Shown: positions 1 through 10,472 of the stretch, one piece after another
Numbering within the stretch: the first letter of the stretch is position 1
Layout of the letters: every line of letters starts with the position of its first letter
DNA from: Channallabes apus
Lineage: Eukaryota > Chordata > Actinopteri > Siluriformes > Clariidae
NCBI GenBank assembly: GCA_030522415.1
Contig: CM060112.1
Location: 7,699,001-7,763,000 of the forward strand
Reading direction: 5' to 3'
Length of the DNA: 64,000 nucleotides
The notes under the pieces: model-generated
Told to the model about the DNA's origin: nothing
Seen by the model: only the letters and a program-made list of their open reading frames with translations
The model's database searches: none
Made by a program: the position numbers and the translations under genes

Positions 1-221
1 GATTTTTTTTTTCCTTTCCCGTTTCTTTTCAGAGAGAAACCGAAATGACTCGATAAAACTGTAGGTCTTCTGAGAAAAGTTTGCTCAGGCGAATGGAGCG
101 AACGGGAGGTAGTGGGAACTACAATTCCAATCAGCCCAGGCGTGACCATCATCCTTTGCGGTCTGTTGTCGCTACAGATCCAGTAATGTGGAAATGGCGG
201 GTGCTGCTATTATGTGATCAT
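1..221. promoter_or_regulatory. Promoter-like edge with ZNF143-type and CCAAT motifs
   Basis: This stretch holds ACTACAATTCC (about 118-128), which resembles the ZNF143/STAF binding core, directly followed by CCAATCAGC, an NF-Y type CCAAT box. The pairing is typical of TATA-less housekeeping promoters. A pyrimidine run ending in CAG near position 31 could be a splice acceptor. No coding frame follows on the plus strand, so any gene served would most likely run leftward, out of the window. Calling it a promoter is inference from motifs alone. Confidence 0.25.
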
Positions 222-780
222 ACATAACTGTACAACTATACTCTCTGTCTTGCGCTCTCCTGCCCCCCCCCCATCCCGGTCTCTCTCTTACGCTGCACTC
301 TCATGAGTTGCCCTGTCTGTCCTCTGGACCTGCCTGACCTGTCTGACTCATCCTTGCGTGGAGGTCTGCTTGGGATAAGTTTGATGACAGGGGATGGTTC
401 CATTTGACCATGAACACGGTCTTGGACTTGACTAATGATGTTTTCTGATGGCTTGTGACTGTAGTCACTCAGTAGCCTCTAATAATGAAAGTTGACTCCA
501 TATAATCTAAACAACTTTCCCAGTATACTGAACTCTTCCAGGCTCCTAACACTCAGTATGAGTGCAAATCAATCTCTGGTATCTGATATCAAATTAGGAT
601 GGGTTCCCTATTCAGTCTGGTTCCACTAAGCTTTCTTACTACTGTCATCTCGGAGAATCGTTGCTTGCCCTTGCTGCCCTTGCTTGGCTTGCTTATCAGG
701 GACAATTTGATATACATGTAATTTATACATATTTCCTCACATTGTTAAAAGTATAAATAAACCTATGCTGAATTGAATTG
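222..780 (+). repeat. Interspersed fish repeat, copy 1
   Basis: This segment shares its layout and many words with 43047-43555: a GTGATCATAC start, a CT-rich block, GACTTGTGACTG-like and ACTGCCATCTC-like words and a GAATTGAATTG tail. Part of it also matches the reverse complement of 2340-2570. It ends in the tail seen on many short fish repeats. No long frame is present. I do not recognise its class; it could be the 3' end of a longer retroelement. Confidence 0.55.
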
Positions 781-1534
781 ATAGTGTTGCTGTTTCACAA
801 TTCCAAAGTCTCATGTTTGATCTTGTGCTCATATTACTGCCATGGCCTTTCCCATGTTCAGTTTTTATCCCACCTAACATTGGTCAAAAAACATTTGAGC
901 AGATTTGTATTCTTCACGGACTACTTTAGCAGACTAAGGTAATTTTGAATGCTCTAACACACCCCAAAGTCTTTTCAGTCTTTTAAAAGGATTCTGACTG
1001 TAATAAGAACTTTTGTACTATATACAAATGTACTACGTATATACTATGAATGTAATGGTAAGATGACAGTTTAATATCAGTTTAAAATCAGGTTAATACA
1101 GTACAGTATATGACACTGCCTAATGAAGTAATGTACTTTATTTTGTATTCTGTGCAGAAGAAAACCAATAAGTCAAGTCTTGACCATCATTCTGGGGCGA
1201 TGCTACAATGTTGTTCAGTTCACTTGGTGGTGGTGTTGATGCTATGGCTGATAGGTGTACAGTATGAGCATTATTTTCATAAGTCTGCTGTGCACATGCA
1301 ACACTGTACATTGGGCAGACATTCACTAAAGCAGCGCGAACGCATTACGCCTGGTGTGAATTCTAGGTAATATTGCTCCGGGCCATTTCAATAATTAATG
1401 TTGCAAGTCCACACCAGCCAGATGAGTAGAGGCAGCAGGACGTATTTAGCTCAAGGGCTTTGAGTTTGACATCGGTATATTAACTATTTTGACAAAAAAA
1501 GTTTGCTAAATGATGTTTTTTGCTATATAATCAC

Positions 1535-1588
<54 letters not shown>

Positions 1589-2339
1589 GTCATTTTATTG
1601 TCCTTTTTGCATGTACAAGGCTTAGTATAGAAGCAATAATGTCACAATTTCTTCACTCCCCTTGTGTCCATGCGCTGAATGTTAAGTGTCACAGATTATA
1701 GATGGCATGTGCTTATGAAAAAGTAGGGCAGCTGCTATAGACCAGCACTGAAACCTATTAGCCAGATGTGTATTAAGGAGGACATCAGAACTGGCAATAT
1801 TACTGAAGTAGTTGCACCACCTCTTTACAAATGACATTGGAAACAGGATTAGGATCTTTGAAGTAACAATGTTAATTGGAAATGCAAAATATTCAACATA
1901 AAAGTGTTGAACTAAACTTTTCAGTTAACCAAGTGATACCCAACTGAAAATAAAAAAAAAAGCAACAAAAGCTCCAGTGCTTCTTCCCAAACTAGAACAT
2001 GTAGGAATATAGCTAACTCATGACCATTTCACTGTAAAGGTCAAACTGGACCACTTTTAACCTCTCCAAATTTTTTTCATTCTCAGTGTCAGTTGGGTTA
2101 GTTGCTCTTACATCTCACTCATTGAGTATTTTCCACCCATATTTCTGGGGGATAAAACATCATCAAGGCTGTCTGGGATTTTACAGGAAATGTTCTCCAA
2201 AATACCTTGAACAATCAAAAAATTATAATTTTTTAACACTTAGTCTAGGAGAATTTCAACATTTTTAAGCACAAATAAACAAAACTATGATTTGATTGAA
2301 TATTTTAATTAATTAACTGTTTACTGCACAATATTAATT
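781..2339. other. AT-rich stretch without a recognisable gene
   Basis: The stretch is AT-rich and has no frame with family features. Its one notable object is an ATT trinucleotide microsatellite at about 1536-1588. The 86-residue frame at 1110-1370 has no motif or repeat structure that I recognise and is treated as chance. Confidence 0.5.
1536..1588. repeat. (ATT)n microsatellite
   Basis: About 17 uninterrupted ATT units are visible. It is a simple-sequence repeat in non-coding DNA. Confidence 0.9.
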
Positions 2340-2570
2340 ACATTTTATTTGTATTGCTCTTTTAACAATTGAAACTGTCACAAAGCAATTTTACACGAGC
2401 AAAAGAATTATTCAAGTTTGTAAATAAAAATGAAATACAGTATGAATGTGTATGAATCAAAATGATAAGATTGTCCCTGACGAGCAAGCCGAGGACGACG
2501 GTGACAGTGGCAAGGAAAATTTCCCTGAGATGGCAGTTGGAAGAAAGCTTGAGACTCAATAGGGAATGAA
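2340..2570 (-). repeat. Interspersed fish repeat, minus-strand 3' fragment
   Basis: Read on the minus strand this matches the 3' half of the repeat at 222-780 and 43047-43555: the CTGCCATCTCAGGGA-type word, the TCAGGGACAATCT word, and a terminal part with CAAAGCAATTTT-like and TTTGTATT words. The GACAATCT word is the one into which the gypsy element inserted at 43.55 kb in the sister copy, so this copy shows the uninterrupted target. Confidence 0.55.
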
Positions 2571-2573
2571 TGA

Positions 2574-3240
2574 AATGGAATGAAAACTAAAAGACTTTCA
2601 AATCACATGAGCCAATATTTTATTTACAATAGAACTTAACATAAATGTTTAAATAGGGAAATTTGACACTTTTATCCACTAAATGAGCTCATTTCAAATT
2701 TGATGGCTGCTACAGGTCTCTCTCAAAAAAGTTCATATTGGGGGCAAAAAGCAGGAAATTCAGTTGGGAGAACTTCTAGGATCAGGTCTGTAACATGATT
2801 AGGGATGTCTAAAACAGGGCAGAGTCTCTAAAAAGTAAAGATGGACAGAGGTTCTCCAATTTGTGTAAGAGTGCATAAAAAGATTGTGCTTTATAAACAA
2901 TAATGTCTCCTCAATGTCAAATTACAATGTGAACATGGTCCCGAGGCACCGTCATGTCCTGTGGGCCAAGGCTCATTTAAAATAGACTTTTTTTTAAAGA
3001 TGCCTTCAAACTTTTTTTGAAAATTTGCTAGATGTAAGATGCTACACCATGGTAAGCATGCCCTCGTCTCAACCTTTTTGATACCTGTAGCAGGCAACAA
3101 AGTTGAAATTAGCTTATTTTGTGCATAAAATTGTAAATATTCTTAGTATTTACATGTAAGTTCCCTATGCTCTATTGTGAATAAAATATTGTTTTATTGC
3201 TCATGTGATTTGAAGTCTTTTAGTTTTCATTTTATTCCAA
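2574..3240. repeat. Foldback repeat, about 65-bp arms
   Basis: The left arm (about 2575-2635) and right arm (about 3172-3240) are imperfect reverse complements sharing GAAAACTAAAAGACTT, AAATCACATGAGC and CAATATTTTATT. The arms enclose about 530 bp with no recognisable coding capacity. It may be a non-autonomous foldback or MITE-like element. I could not fix its ends or find a target-site duplication. Confidence 0.45.
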
Positions 3241-3500
3241 TGGGAAAAAAAACACAATCAGAGGACAGTGCTATCCACTCCTTCCACTTACATGAGCTCA
3301 TGGACACCCCGATTGATGTGAGAGTGCCACCCATCTCTCCTTTGAGAGAGCTATACCAAGCACGCTTTCCCCAGTTCACCAGCAGTGAGAGGCTACAGCA
3401 TCACCTGGGAATTGAATTTACGATCTATTGATGATAGGGCAAGCACTTCACTGCTGTGCCACTTAGGGAAAACAGCTAGTTCCCTAGCAAGGCTACACTC

Positions 3501-3670
3501 GATGCTGCGTGAAAACGCTATGGGAACCAGTTTGTTGCGTTGCCGGTCGTTGAAGCATGCTGTGAAAACACGCCAAAGTTTTTGGCTATATATAACCTCG
3601 ACAGGTGACGTCATCTGATTAGATGTAGGTGGAGGTTATAAAAACAGGTGAGCCGGCAACGACCTCAGAT
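3501..3670 (+). repeat. DIRS A left inverted terminal repeat
   Basis: This 170-bp block is the exact reverse complement of 6756-6925 as far as I can compare by eye. It contains a perfect CRE palindrome TGACGTCA (3606-3613) and a TATAAAA box (3637-3643), so it is the likely promoter of the element. Transcription would start a little downstream of the repeat, near 3665-3675. Confidence 0.88.
3606..3643 (+). promoter_or_regulatory. CRE and TATA box of DIRS A
   Basis: TGACGTCA is followed 23 bases later by TATAAAA. DIRS copy B has the same pair at the same spacing (24076-24083 and 24107-24113). Conservation of both motifs and spacing supports a CREB/ATF-responsive promoter, which is inference from motifs. 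The CRE is palindromic, and the terminal repeats are inverted, so a mirror copy sits in the right repeat. Confidence 0.55.
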
Positions 3671-4189
3671 CATTTGTCTTCAGAGCCTAGTTGTGAAGCG
3701 TGCTTGTGATAAACCAGCAAAATAAGAAGGTGTTTAACTCACCGATTTGACGAGTTTAAATCCCTCCGTGTGTGATAATCCATATCGGAGTGCGATCTCT
3801 ACACTGCTTCGACTAGTGCTGCGCGCGCCGCGCATTCCGTGAGAAGCTGCGAGCCGCCGCGCGTTCCTGGCTTAAAACTCGTGCATCTGACAGAGCTGTG
3901 GCAGACGGAGGTAAGAAAACTCCTTTCTTCCGCGTTGTCATCACGAGGATTTCTCTCTTTTTTACCGGAGATGAAAATAGCCTTAAGCACTAAAACAAGC
4001 AGTAGACGGCAGCTTCTGTCGGGTGGCCGGGGGGCGGAGCCTCAATGACGCTCTCTCTCCCCCTCCCCCCCTCCCCTCTCAGCTCTCTTCCTATGAGTTA
4101 ACCCTTTCATGGAGTAGGCTGTATTCATCCTGTGTTTTTCCTGCCATCGACTTATTTGTTTATTTAAATATAGTCGATATGGAAACGCG

Positions 4190-4560
4190 GGATTGTATGA
4201 TGACGCCCAGATAGCAGAGACGCTTCACAGGCTATCTCTCTCCTGGGACATCATCCTCCCTGGTAAGCTTATACTTCCTTTCTAGCTGTGTAGACTTTTA
4301 TCTGCCCTAGAGGGAAAAGCTTTTCAGGCAGTGGGTCAGCTTGGTGCTGCACTGCACACAGGAGGTCAGATACATATGTGTGTATAAAATAAAATAAATG
4401 GGGGTGGCCCCCCCAATAGGGAAAGGCACCCAGAATTCCTTTTTAACGAATAAGTGTTCTCCCTGGCACCCCCAGGAGGTCGGTGTTTGCTCCGCCACCA
4501 CTGGTGTTCGGGCAACACCAGTCTCCAATAGGCTGTTAGTTCTTCGGTTTTTCCTGCCAT
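4190..4560 (+). pseudogene. DIRS A gag-like remnant
   Basis: The segment matches the gag-like region of copy B (about 24690-25240) in shared words such as GGGACATCATCCT and GGGAAAAGCTTTTCAGGCAG. It is shortened by an internal deletion and has no continuous frame. DIRS ORF1 proteins are presumed to coat the element RNA. The identification rests on position, before the reverse transcriptase, and on alignment with copy B. Confidence 0.5.
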
Positions 4561-4599
4561 GCTTCAGGATGCCGAACATCTAACACCCCCACCCCCCCT

Positions 4600-5340
4600 T
4601 TAACCAAGCTGCCGAAACTTTTGCCCTTTTATGAGAAACTGGCAGCGTGGAAGCTACTGCCAAGTATATCTCCTTGGGTACTAAGCACTGGAGAGAGGAA
4701 CTACAGGATTCAGTTCTCACTTCACCTTCTGTGTTTTCGATGGCGTGGCCTCCACTTCCATGAAACCAGAAAGTGCGCATCTGCTGACAGGCTGCCCGGG
4801 AAGGGGGCCATGGAACATGTTCCCCCACCAGACAGTGAGTCAGGCTACTACAGTCGGTATTCTTGGTTCCCAAGAGGAACGGGGGCTGCGTCCAATATTT
4901 CAGATTCTGCGGGCTCTCCCGCTACCTGAAAATCAATGAATACAGTTCAGTTCTTGACTGTAAAGGTGATTGCTCTCAACCCTACCAAGCGATTGTTTCT
5001 GACAATCGATTTAAGGACGCTTACTTTCATACAGAAACATTGCCACAACACAGGGAGATCCTGAGGTTCGCTTTCGGGGGCGAAGCTTACCAGTATCGGG
5101 TCCTTCCATTTAGCCCTGGTTCTTATGGGAGTCCCAGGCCATCCGGTGGCTAGTGCTTCGACATCAGGATGTCGTCCTAGCTCATCTATGTTCTCAGGAC
5201 TGGGACCCAACGCCACGAAAGCGTGCTCCTTCCTGTGCAGAGGACAACACATTGGGTGCTATATGGGATTCGGTCGTAAGCAGGCACAGCTGTCTCCCTT
5301 TCGCACTTTCAGGACGTGCGTAACTGCATCCTCTCTCAAC
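4600..5340 (+). pseudogene. DIRS A reverse transcriptase remnant
   Basis: Translations in two frames give recognisable DIRS reverse-transcriptase pieces. A YYSRY segment near 4850 precedes the finger region. From about 5011 the frame reads FKDAYFHTETLPQHREIL and then RFAFGGEAYQYRVLPF, the block around the first catalytic aspartate of the palm domain. The frame changes near 4865-4930, and the region between the palm block and the VLAHL-type segment is deleted, removing the expected YxDD turn. The protein cannot be functional. Confidence 0.72.
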
Positions 5341-5388
5341 TATCTTCCAAAAGCTAACTATAAACCCAACAGGCACCCTATTGCTTTT

Positions 5389-6540
5389 GAAGCCTTCTGT
5401 CCTCCGCGCTTACAGCTTCGGAGCAGGAGAGACTTCACTTGCTGTGTCCAGCTTGTGCTCTTCAGATCTACGTCCACCGCATCAGCTAGTGGCGTAGGTC
5501 AGAGCAACTTCGTCATGCTCTGGATGAGAGATGCTATTGCCCTCTCCTATGAGGCGCGTGGGCTCACTTCGCCTCTAGGAATCAGGGCTCATTCAACCAG
5601 GGGATCGCCTCAGCTATTGGATTAGCAAGAGGTATTCCCCTGCAACAAGTGTGTGCCAAGCAGGTAGACCCAGTCCACTGCCAAAATGTTTCAGTGCTGG
5701 AGCTTCTGCAGTAAAAGCTTGTCCTTGGGCTTGTGCCCTAGTACCCTCAGGATTTTCTTAGCTGCATTGTTTGAAGCCTTCTGTCCTCCGCCTTTTACAG
5801 CTTCGGAGCAGGAGAAACTTCACTTACTATCCAGTATGTGCTCTTCAGATTCACGTCTACCGCATCAGCTAGTGGCGTAGGTCAGAGCAACTTCTTCATG
5901 CTCTGGATGAGAGATGCTATTGCCCTCTCCTATGAGGCGCGTGGGCTCACTTCGCCTCTAGGAATCAGGGCTCATTCAACCAGGGGATCGCCTCAGCTAT
6001 TGGATTAGCAAGAGGTATTCCCCTGCAACAAGTGTGTGCCAAGCAGGTAGACCCAGTCCACTGCCAAAATGTTTCAGTGCTGGAGCTTCTGCAGTAAAAG
6101 CTTGTCCTTGGGCTTGTGCCCTAGTACCCTCAGGATTTTCTTAGCTGCATTGTTTGAAGCCTCTGTCCTCCGCCTTTTACAGCTTCGGAGCAGGAGAAAC
6201 TTCACTTACTATCCAGTATGTGCTCTTCAGATTCACGTCTACCGCATCAGCTAGTGGCGTAAGTCAGAGCGCCACTATACTGGGTGAGAGATGCATATTG
6301 CCCTCTCCTATGAGGCGCGTGGGTTCACTTCGCCTCTGGGAAGCAGGGCTCACCCAACCAGGGTGATCATCCCAGTCTCATCAGCAGGAGGTATCCCCTG
6401 CAGTAATTGTGTGGCGCGAAGGGTTGGTTCCTCCCCGCACACATTTCTTACATTTATAAATCTGGATGTTCATGCTACTCCGGGCTCACTGCCCCCGAGT
6501 TAGCTGCCCAGGCATAGCTCTGAGACCTTCTTGGCTTTGT
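5389..6540 (+). repeat. Tandem triplication of the DIRS A tyrosine-recombinase segment
   Basis: The word GAAGCC opening this segment recurs at 5389, 5773 and 6156, a period of 384 then 383 bases, and the units are nearly identical. Each unit carries the C-terminal part of a tyrosine recombinase, including the HSTRG block (HxxR catalytic motif) of a sequence reading GIRAHSTRG. The first two units end with what looks like the start of the recombinase gene again. The last unit reads HTFLTFINLDVHATPGS, where the catalytic tyrosine is expected beside the phenylalanine; it is lost, apparently by a one-base shift. Copy B carries two such units, so the duplication predates these insertions. Confidence 0.8.
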
Positions 6541-6599
6541 GCGCACACGCTACACAACCTTGGGGTCCAGACACCTGTAGTGCCGCGGCGTTGGTATTC

Positions 6600-6709
6600 T
6601 CGTTCCCATAGCGTTTTCACGCAGCATCGAGTGTAGCCTTGCTAGGGAACGTCTCGGGTTACATTTCTGTAACCCTGTTCCCTGAAAGGCGGGAACGAGA
6701 TGCTGCGTC
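6600..6709 (+). repeat. DIRS A internal complementary region (circle-junction complement)
   Basis: Around 6650 the sequence reads CTAGGGAAC then GTCTCGGG. The first part is the reverse complement of the element's left end (3479 onward). The second is the reverse complement of its right end (to 6974). The block is therefore the complement of a head-to-tail junction of the two ends, which is the defining internal complementary region of DIRS elements. With the right repeat it also forms a long hairpin (6649-6974). Confidence 0.85.
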
Positions 6710-6755
6710 GCAATGCCGCACTACCACGTGACCGGATGGCTGTTCAGACAAATTA

Positions 6756-6974
6756 ATCTGAGGTCGTTGCCGGCTCACCTGTTTTTATAACCTCCACCTA
6801 CATCTAATCAGATGACGTCACCTGTCGAGGTTATATATAGCCAAAAACTTTGGCGTGTTTTCACAGCATGCTTCAACGACCGGCAACGCAACAAACTGGT
6901 TCCCATAGCGTTTTCACGCAGCATCTCGTTCCCGCCTTTCAGGGAACAGGGTTACAGAAATGTAACCCGAGACG
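6756..6974 (+). repeat. DIRS A right inverted terminal repeat and terminal extension
   Basis: Positions 6756-6925 mirror 3501-3670 exactly. The last 49 bases form the right-end extension, which pairs with about 6650-6698 of the internal complementary region. The extension contains a short palindrome of its own (GGGTTACA, AAA, TGTAACCC) and ends AACCCGAGACG. Confidence 0.85.
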
Positions 6975-6994
6975 ATTTCTTACGGGTTTTTACA

Positions 6995-7384
6995 TTCATT
7001 CATTCATTCATTCATTTTCTATACCGCTTAATCCTGTGTTCAGGGTCGCGGGGGACCTGGAGCCTATTCCAGGAGACTTCGGGCACTAGGCGGGGTACAC
7101 CCTGGACAGGGTGCCAATCCATCGCAGGGCACACACACATACACACACTCACACACCCAATCACACACTACGGGCAATTTAGGAACGCCAATTAGCCTAA
7201 TCTGCATATCTTTGGACTGTGGGAGGAAACCGGAGTACCCGGAGGAAACCCACCAAGCACGGGGAGAACATGCAAACTCCATGCACACAGAGACGGGAAT
7301 CGAGCCTGGCCGGGGAATCGAACCCGGACCCTGGAGGTGCAAGGCGACAGTGCTAACCACTACACCACCGTGCCGCCTGGTCCT
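6995..7384 (-). mobile_element. tRNA-derived SINE, copy 1 (with TSD)
   Basis: On the minus strand the SINE begins with a tRNA-like head: an A box in TGGTGTAGTGGTTAGCACTG and a B box GGGTTCGATTCC, the internal RNA polymerase III promoter. Its body has the fish words GTTTGCATGTTCTCCCCG and CACCCTGTCCAGGGTGTACC, and it ends in AATG repeats. It is flanked by the 11-bp direct repeat GGGTTTTTACA (6984-6994 and 7385-7395), as expected for LINE-mediated retroposition. It landed 20 bp from the right end of DIRS copy A. Confidence 0.85.
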
Positions 7385-7395
7385 GGGTTTTTACA

Positions 7396-9855
7396 AAATT
7401 AAAAAATACTAAAAGTAACTAATAAGCATGGGAATGCTGTGTTTTCTTTGCTGTTTCAAATTGTGTCCACTTCTTAAACCCGTGCTACATGACTAAGCAT
7501 TTTCCTAGGTGGAAGGCAAATTATGAAATTACACCTAATATTCAGCAGGTGGCAGTATTACAGCTTTAATTATATCACACCGCTGTGCTTATCTAATGCA
7601 ACTTCATACAGAAAGATAGTGAAGTAGAAAGTAAAGATATTTGCTGTAGGATGTAGTACAAGTTGTCTGTATTTTCTGCAAATGTTGTGGTGTATTTGTA
7701 AGCAAGTCATCAATTTTAAAGGATTTAACATTTGAAAGTTTACCTAAATAAATCAAAAAGTAGCAAACGATTCTAAATCATATTCAACAAAAGATCATTA
7801 ATTTGCATAAGTGACAACACTGTCTTCAACCTATGTTCTAATTTCAGATGTGTATTAAACAATCATCTTTCCACATTTTCCAATGTTGCAGAGTGTGTAT
7901 AATTTTATCTTATTTCAAATAAACTTTTTAGTCCAGTCATGGACTCACAAATATAGAATTGTAAATATTAACCATGTTTATAATTCATGACTCAGACAAG
8001 CTTGTGCTGTGTTGCAAGATGTACAAGTCATCCTGACCCCTAGCTCTCAACCAAGGCTCCATCTCAAAGCTGTGCTTCTTCGGAATTCAGCCCTTGTTTG
8101 ATTTGGTGTAAAACCTGTTTGTTGACAAGATGTTGTGCAAGATCTCAGTATACACACACTCCCAGTCAAAGGTTTGGACACACCTTTTAAACCTATGGTC
8201 TTATGGGTCTAATGGTCTAATTTTTATTTCTTGTGTGTGTGGGGTGCGGGACAAAAGAATCGGTCCGGGAGCACGATGAGAGAAAATGGCTATCCTGTAA
8301 AGCTGCCCAGATGGAGAATAATCCTAATTTTGGAAAGTCAGTTCACAGTTAAAGAAAATGGAAAACTTGGACACAATGGCGTCCGGGATTCCCTTCGCAG
8401 TTTGCAGTCTAAGTAAAGTCAACATATGTGCGTGCATGTGTGTGTGTAAAGTAATCTAAGTCGTATAAGGCTAACTCTGTCTGACTTACGAACAAATCTG
8501 GCTTTTTTTGGATAGAACGTAAGTAGAGGACAATCTATATACTGTATATAACAAGATAAACAAGATATTATAACAAGATAAATGTCAAAAAACATTAATT
8601 CCTATATATATATATATATATATATACAGTATAGGGAGAGAGAGTGAGGAGAGAGAGAGAGAGAGATTGTTTTTAGCATTGAATAGGAATTTATGTTTTT
8701 TTACATTTATCTTGTAGTGATTGATTGTTAAAAAAAGATTAAGCACTAAATAACCCTGCAATAATACAATCTTCTTCTTTGTCATCCAGAATATTCTATT
8801 GGAGTCATCTTAGGAAAATACTATTTTCCTAAAATGTTGCTCTTGCTCTGGTGCATCTGATGAAATATAAGCATTTCCAAGGAAAGGAAAGATGGACGTT
8901 ATGTCTCTTCTCGTTTATGCCACTGTTGTTTTGCATCTCCTCGCTGGTAAACTAAAATCGCATGACAGCTAATTTGTTTAAAAAGCGGCTGTTCTGTTCC
9001 CTCAGCCAAAAGAGAAGGTGAATGAAAAATGTGTGATGGTTCCTACTGTAATTCAGCCCTAATGGGAGACATAGATCTCCGTTACTTCATTCATGCCAAT
9101 TATCCCAGAATATTTTTAGGAAATGAGAACTAATAGTTTCAATCAGCACACCTTAATATACCTTATTCCAAAGATCAGAGGACGACATTAAATATTACAC
9201 ACAGCTCCTTCCTCTTCCATGGATAATTTGAGCTCAATTTGACTAATTTGATGACATTGCAGTATGAACATGGCACTTTTTTTTAAGTCACATGTACTGG
9301 TTCAGAATATTCTTTTGAAAATGTGTTTAATTTCTCAAGAAGGGTTGAACATTTTACTTTTAATCACTTGTCAGTTTGGTGAAAGTACTCACCAAATCAA
9401 ACCATTTTGGAGCCTTGCTTTTACACTGTGTCAGTAGGAAATACATCTATGGTCTAACGTGCACTTAGGGAAAAGTATTAAATATGCATACAATTTAACA
9501 TTCTTGCTGAGCTACAGTACAGTCCTAGCTACGTTGCAGTGCCAGAAACACGTGCTATGAATACGTGAACCCATAATGAATAATTCCACATCACCTCAGT
9601 ACATACAGCTCATTCCACAGCTGTCATTTCACACTCCTCGTTTCACACCACTTATTCAACACTCTTCATTTCACATCTGCAATCCCCATTCCTAATTCCA
9701 CACCCCATCATTCCATTTCCTCATTCGACACCTTCACCTTGTTCTGAGCCTCTGGTTGCTGAGATACACTTACCAAAGGTTGAGGTCTATTTATAAACAA
9801 ATTCACACTGTCTCAGTGGATGGAAGTCGTAGGTTACAGGTCATAACATTTTATA

Positions 9856-9894
<39 letters not shown>

Positions 9895-9914
9895 ATATAA
9901 TGTGCATGTATATA
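7396..9914. other. Unrecognised non-coding stretch with one solo Tc1-type end
   Basis: No gene is recognised. Near 8157-8187 the words CACTCCCAGTCAAAGG and TTTGGACACACC match the terminal repeat type of fish Tc1-like elements, without a visible partner end. A (TA)n tract followed by GA repeats lies at 8603-8666, and a further (TA)n tract lies at about 9855-9890. The part at 8890-9250 has balanced base composition and few repeats but no frame of note. Confidence 0.45.
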
Positions 9915-10449
9915 TTCAAAAGTTTGGGGTCACTTTCTAACTCAATGATGGTTCTTGATGTTTATTTCTTTCTACATTGTAAAGTTTTGCTGAAGGCGTC
10001 CAAAAAATGCATGAATCTCCTTTGAACAGTTGATATTGAGATGTTTCTGCTACTTCTGCTCTGTAAAGACTTCATAACGCCTCTAATCTGAGCTGCTGTT
10101 AATTGGTCATTTTTCAGGCTGATAACTCTAAATGAACTTCTCGTCTGCAGCAGAGGTAGGTTTTGGTCTCGTCCTCCTGGGACGGCCTTCATGAGAGCCC
10201 GTTTCATTATGGTGCTTGACGGATTTTGCAAATGCACTTGACAATACTGTTCTTGCAAGAACTATTACAGAAACGCCGACCTCTGTGTCTTACAATAACA
10301 ACTAACTGGTGTTTTTGTTGTTGTTACATAATTACCTAATTCCATATGTGTTATTTTATAGTTTTGAAATCCCCAGTATTGTTGTAGAATGTAGAAAATA
10401 AATCACTAAACAAAGATATTTGCAAGTGACCCCAAACTTTTGAACGGTA
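9915..10449 (-). mobile_element. Internally deleted Tc1-like transposon
   Basis: The ends are inverted repeats, TTCAAAAGTTTGGGGTCAC on the left and its complement on the right, where seven further bases (CGGTAGT) continue into TATA sequence. The minus-strand frame 9962-10258 (98 residues) includes SSFRVISLKNDQLTAAQIR and STVQRR, which resemble the second helix-turn-helix of Tc1-type transposase DNA-binding regions. The DDE catalytic domain is missing. The element is non-autonomous and sits in a TA-rich tract, the family's usual target. Confidence 0.65.
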
Positions 10450-10472
10450 GTATATATTTATATATATATATA

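Larger units (their letters stand above)
3479..6974 (+). mobile_element. DIRS retrotransposon copy A (non-autonomous, structurally complete ends)
   Basis: This 3,496-bp element belongs to the DIRS order, which encodes a tyrosine recombinase in place of an integrase and replicates through a circular DNA intermediate. It starts at GTTCCCTAGCAAGG and ends at AACCCGAGACG. It carries a 170-bp perfect inverted terminal repeat and, at 6600-6709, an internal complementary region spelling the reverse complement of right end plus left end. The flanks (AGCTA on the left, ATTTC on the right) show no target-site duplication, as expected for DIRS. The interior holds degraded gag-like (about 4190-4560), reverse-transcriptase (about 4600-5340) and tyrosine-recombinase segments, all broken by frameshifts and stops. 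The recombinase part is tandemly triplicated. Identical terminal repeats suggest a recent insertion despite broken genes. Confidence 0.88.

Noticed and set aside
5125..5625. 166-residue ORF in DIRS A as an intact protein
   Set aside because: It joins out-of-frame pieces of reverse transcriptase and recombinase DNA and does not read as either enzyme.
6649..6974. A separate hairpin MITE at the end of DIRS A
   Set aside because: The hairpin is fully explained by the internal complementary region pairing with the right end; the same arrangement recurs in B, C and E.
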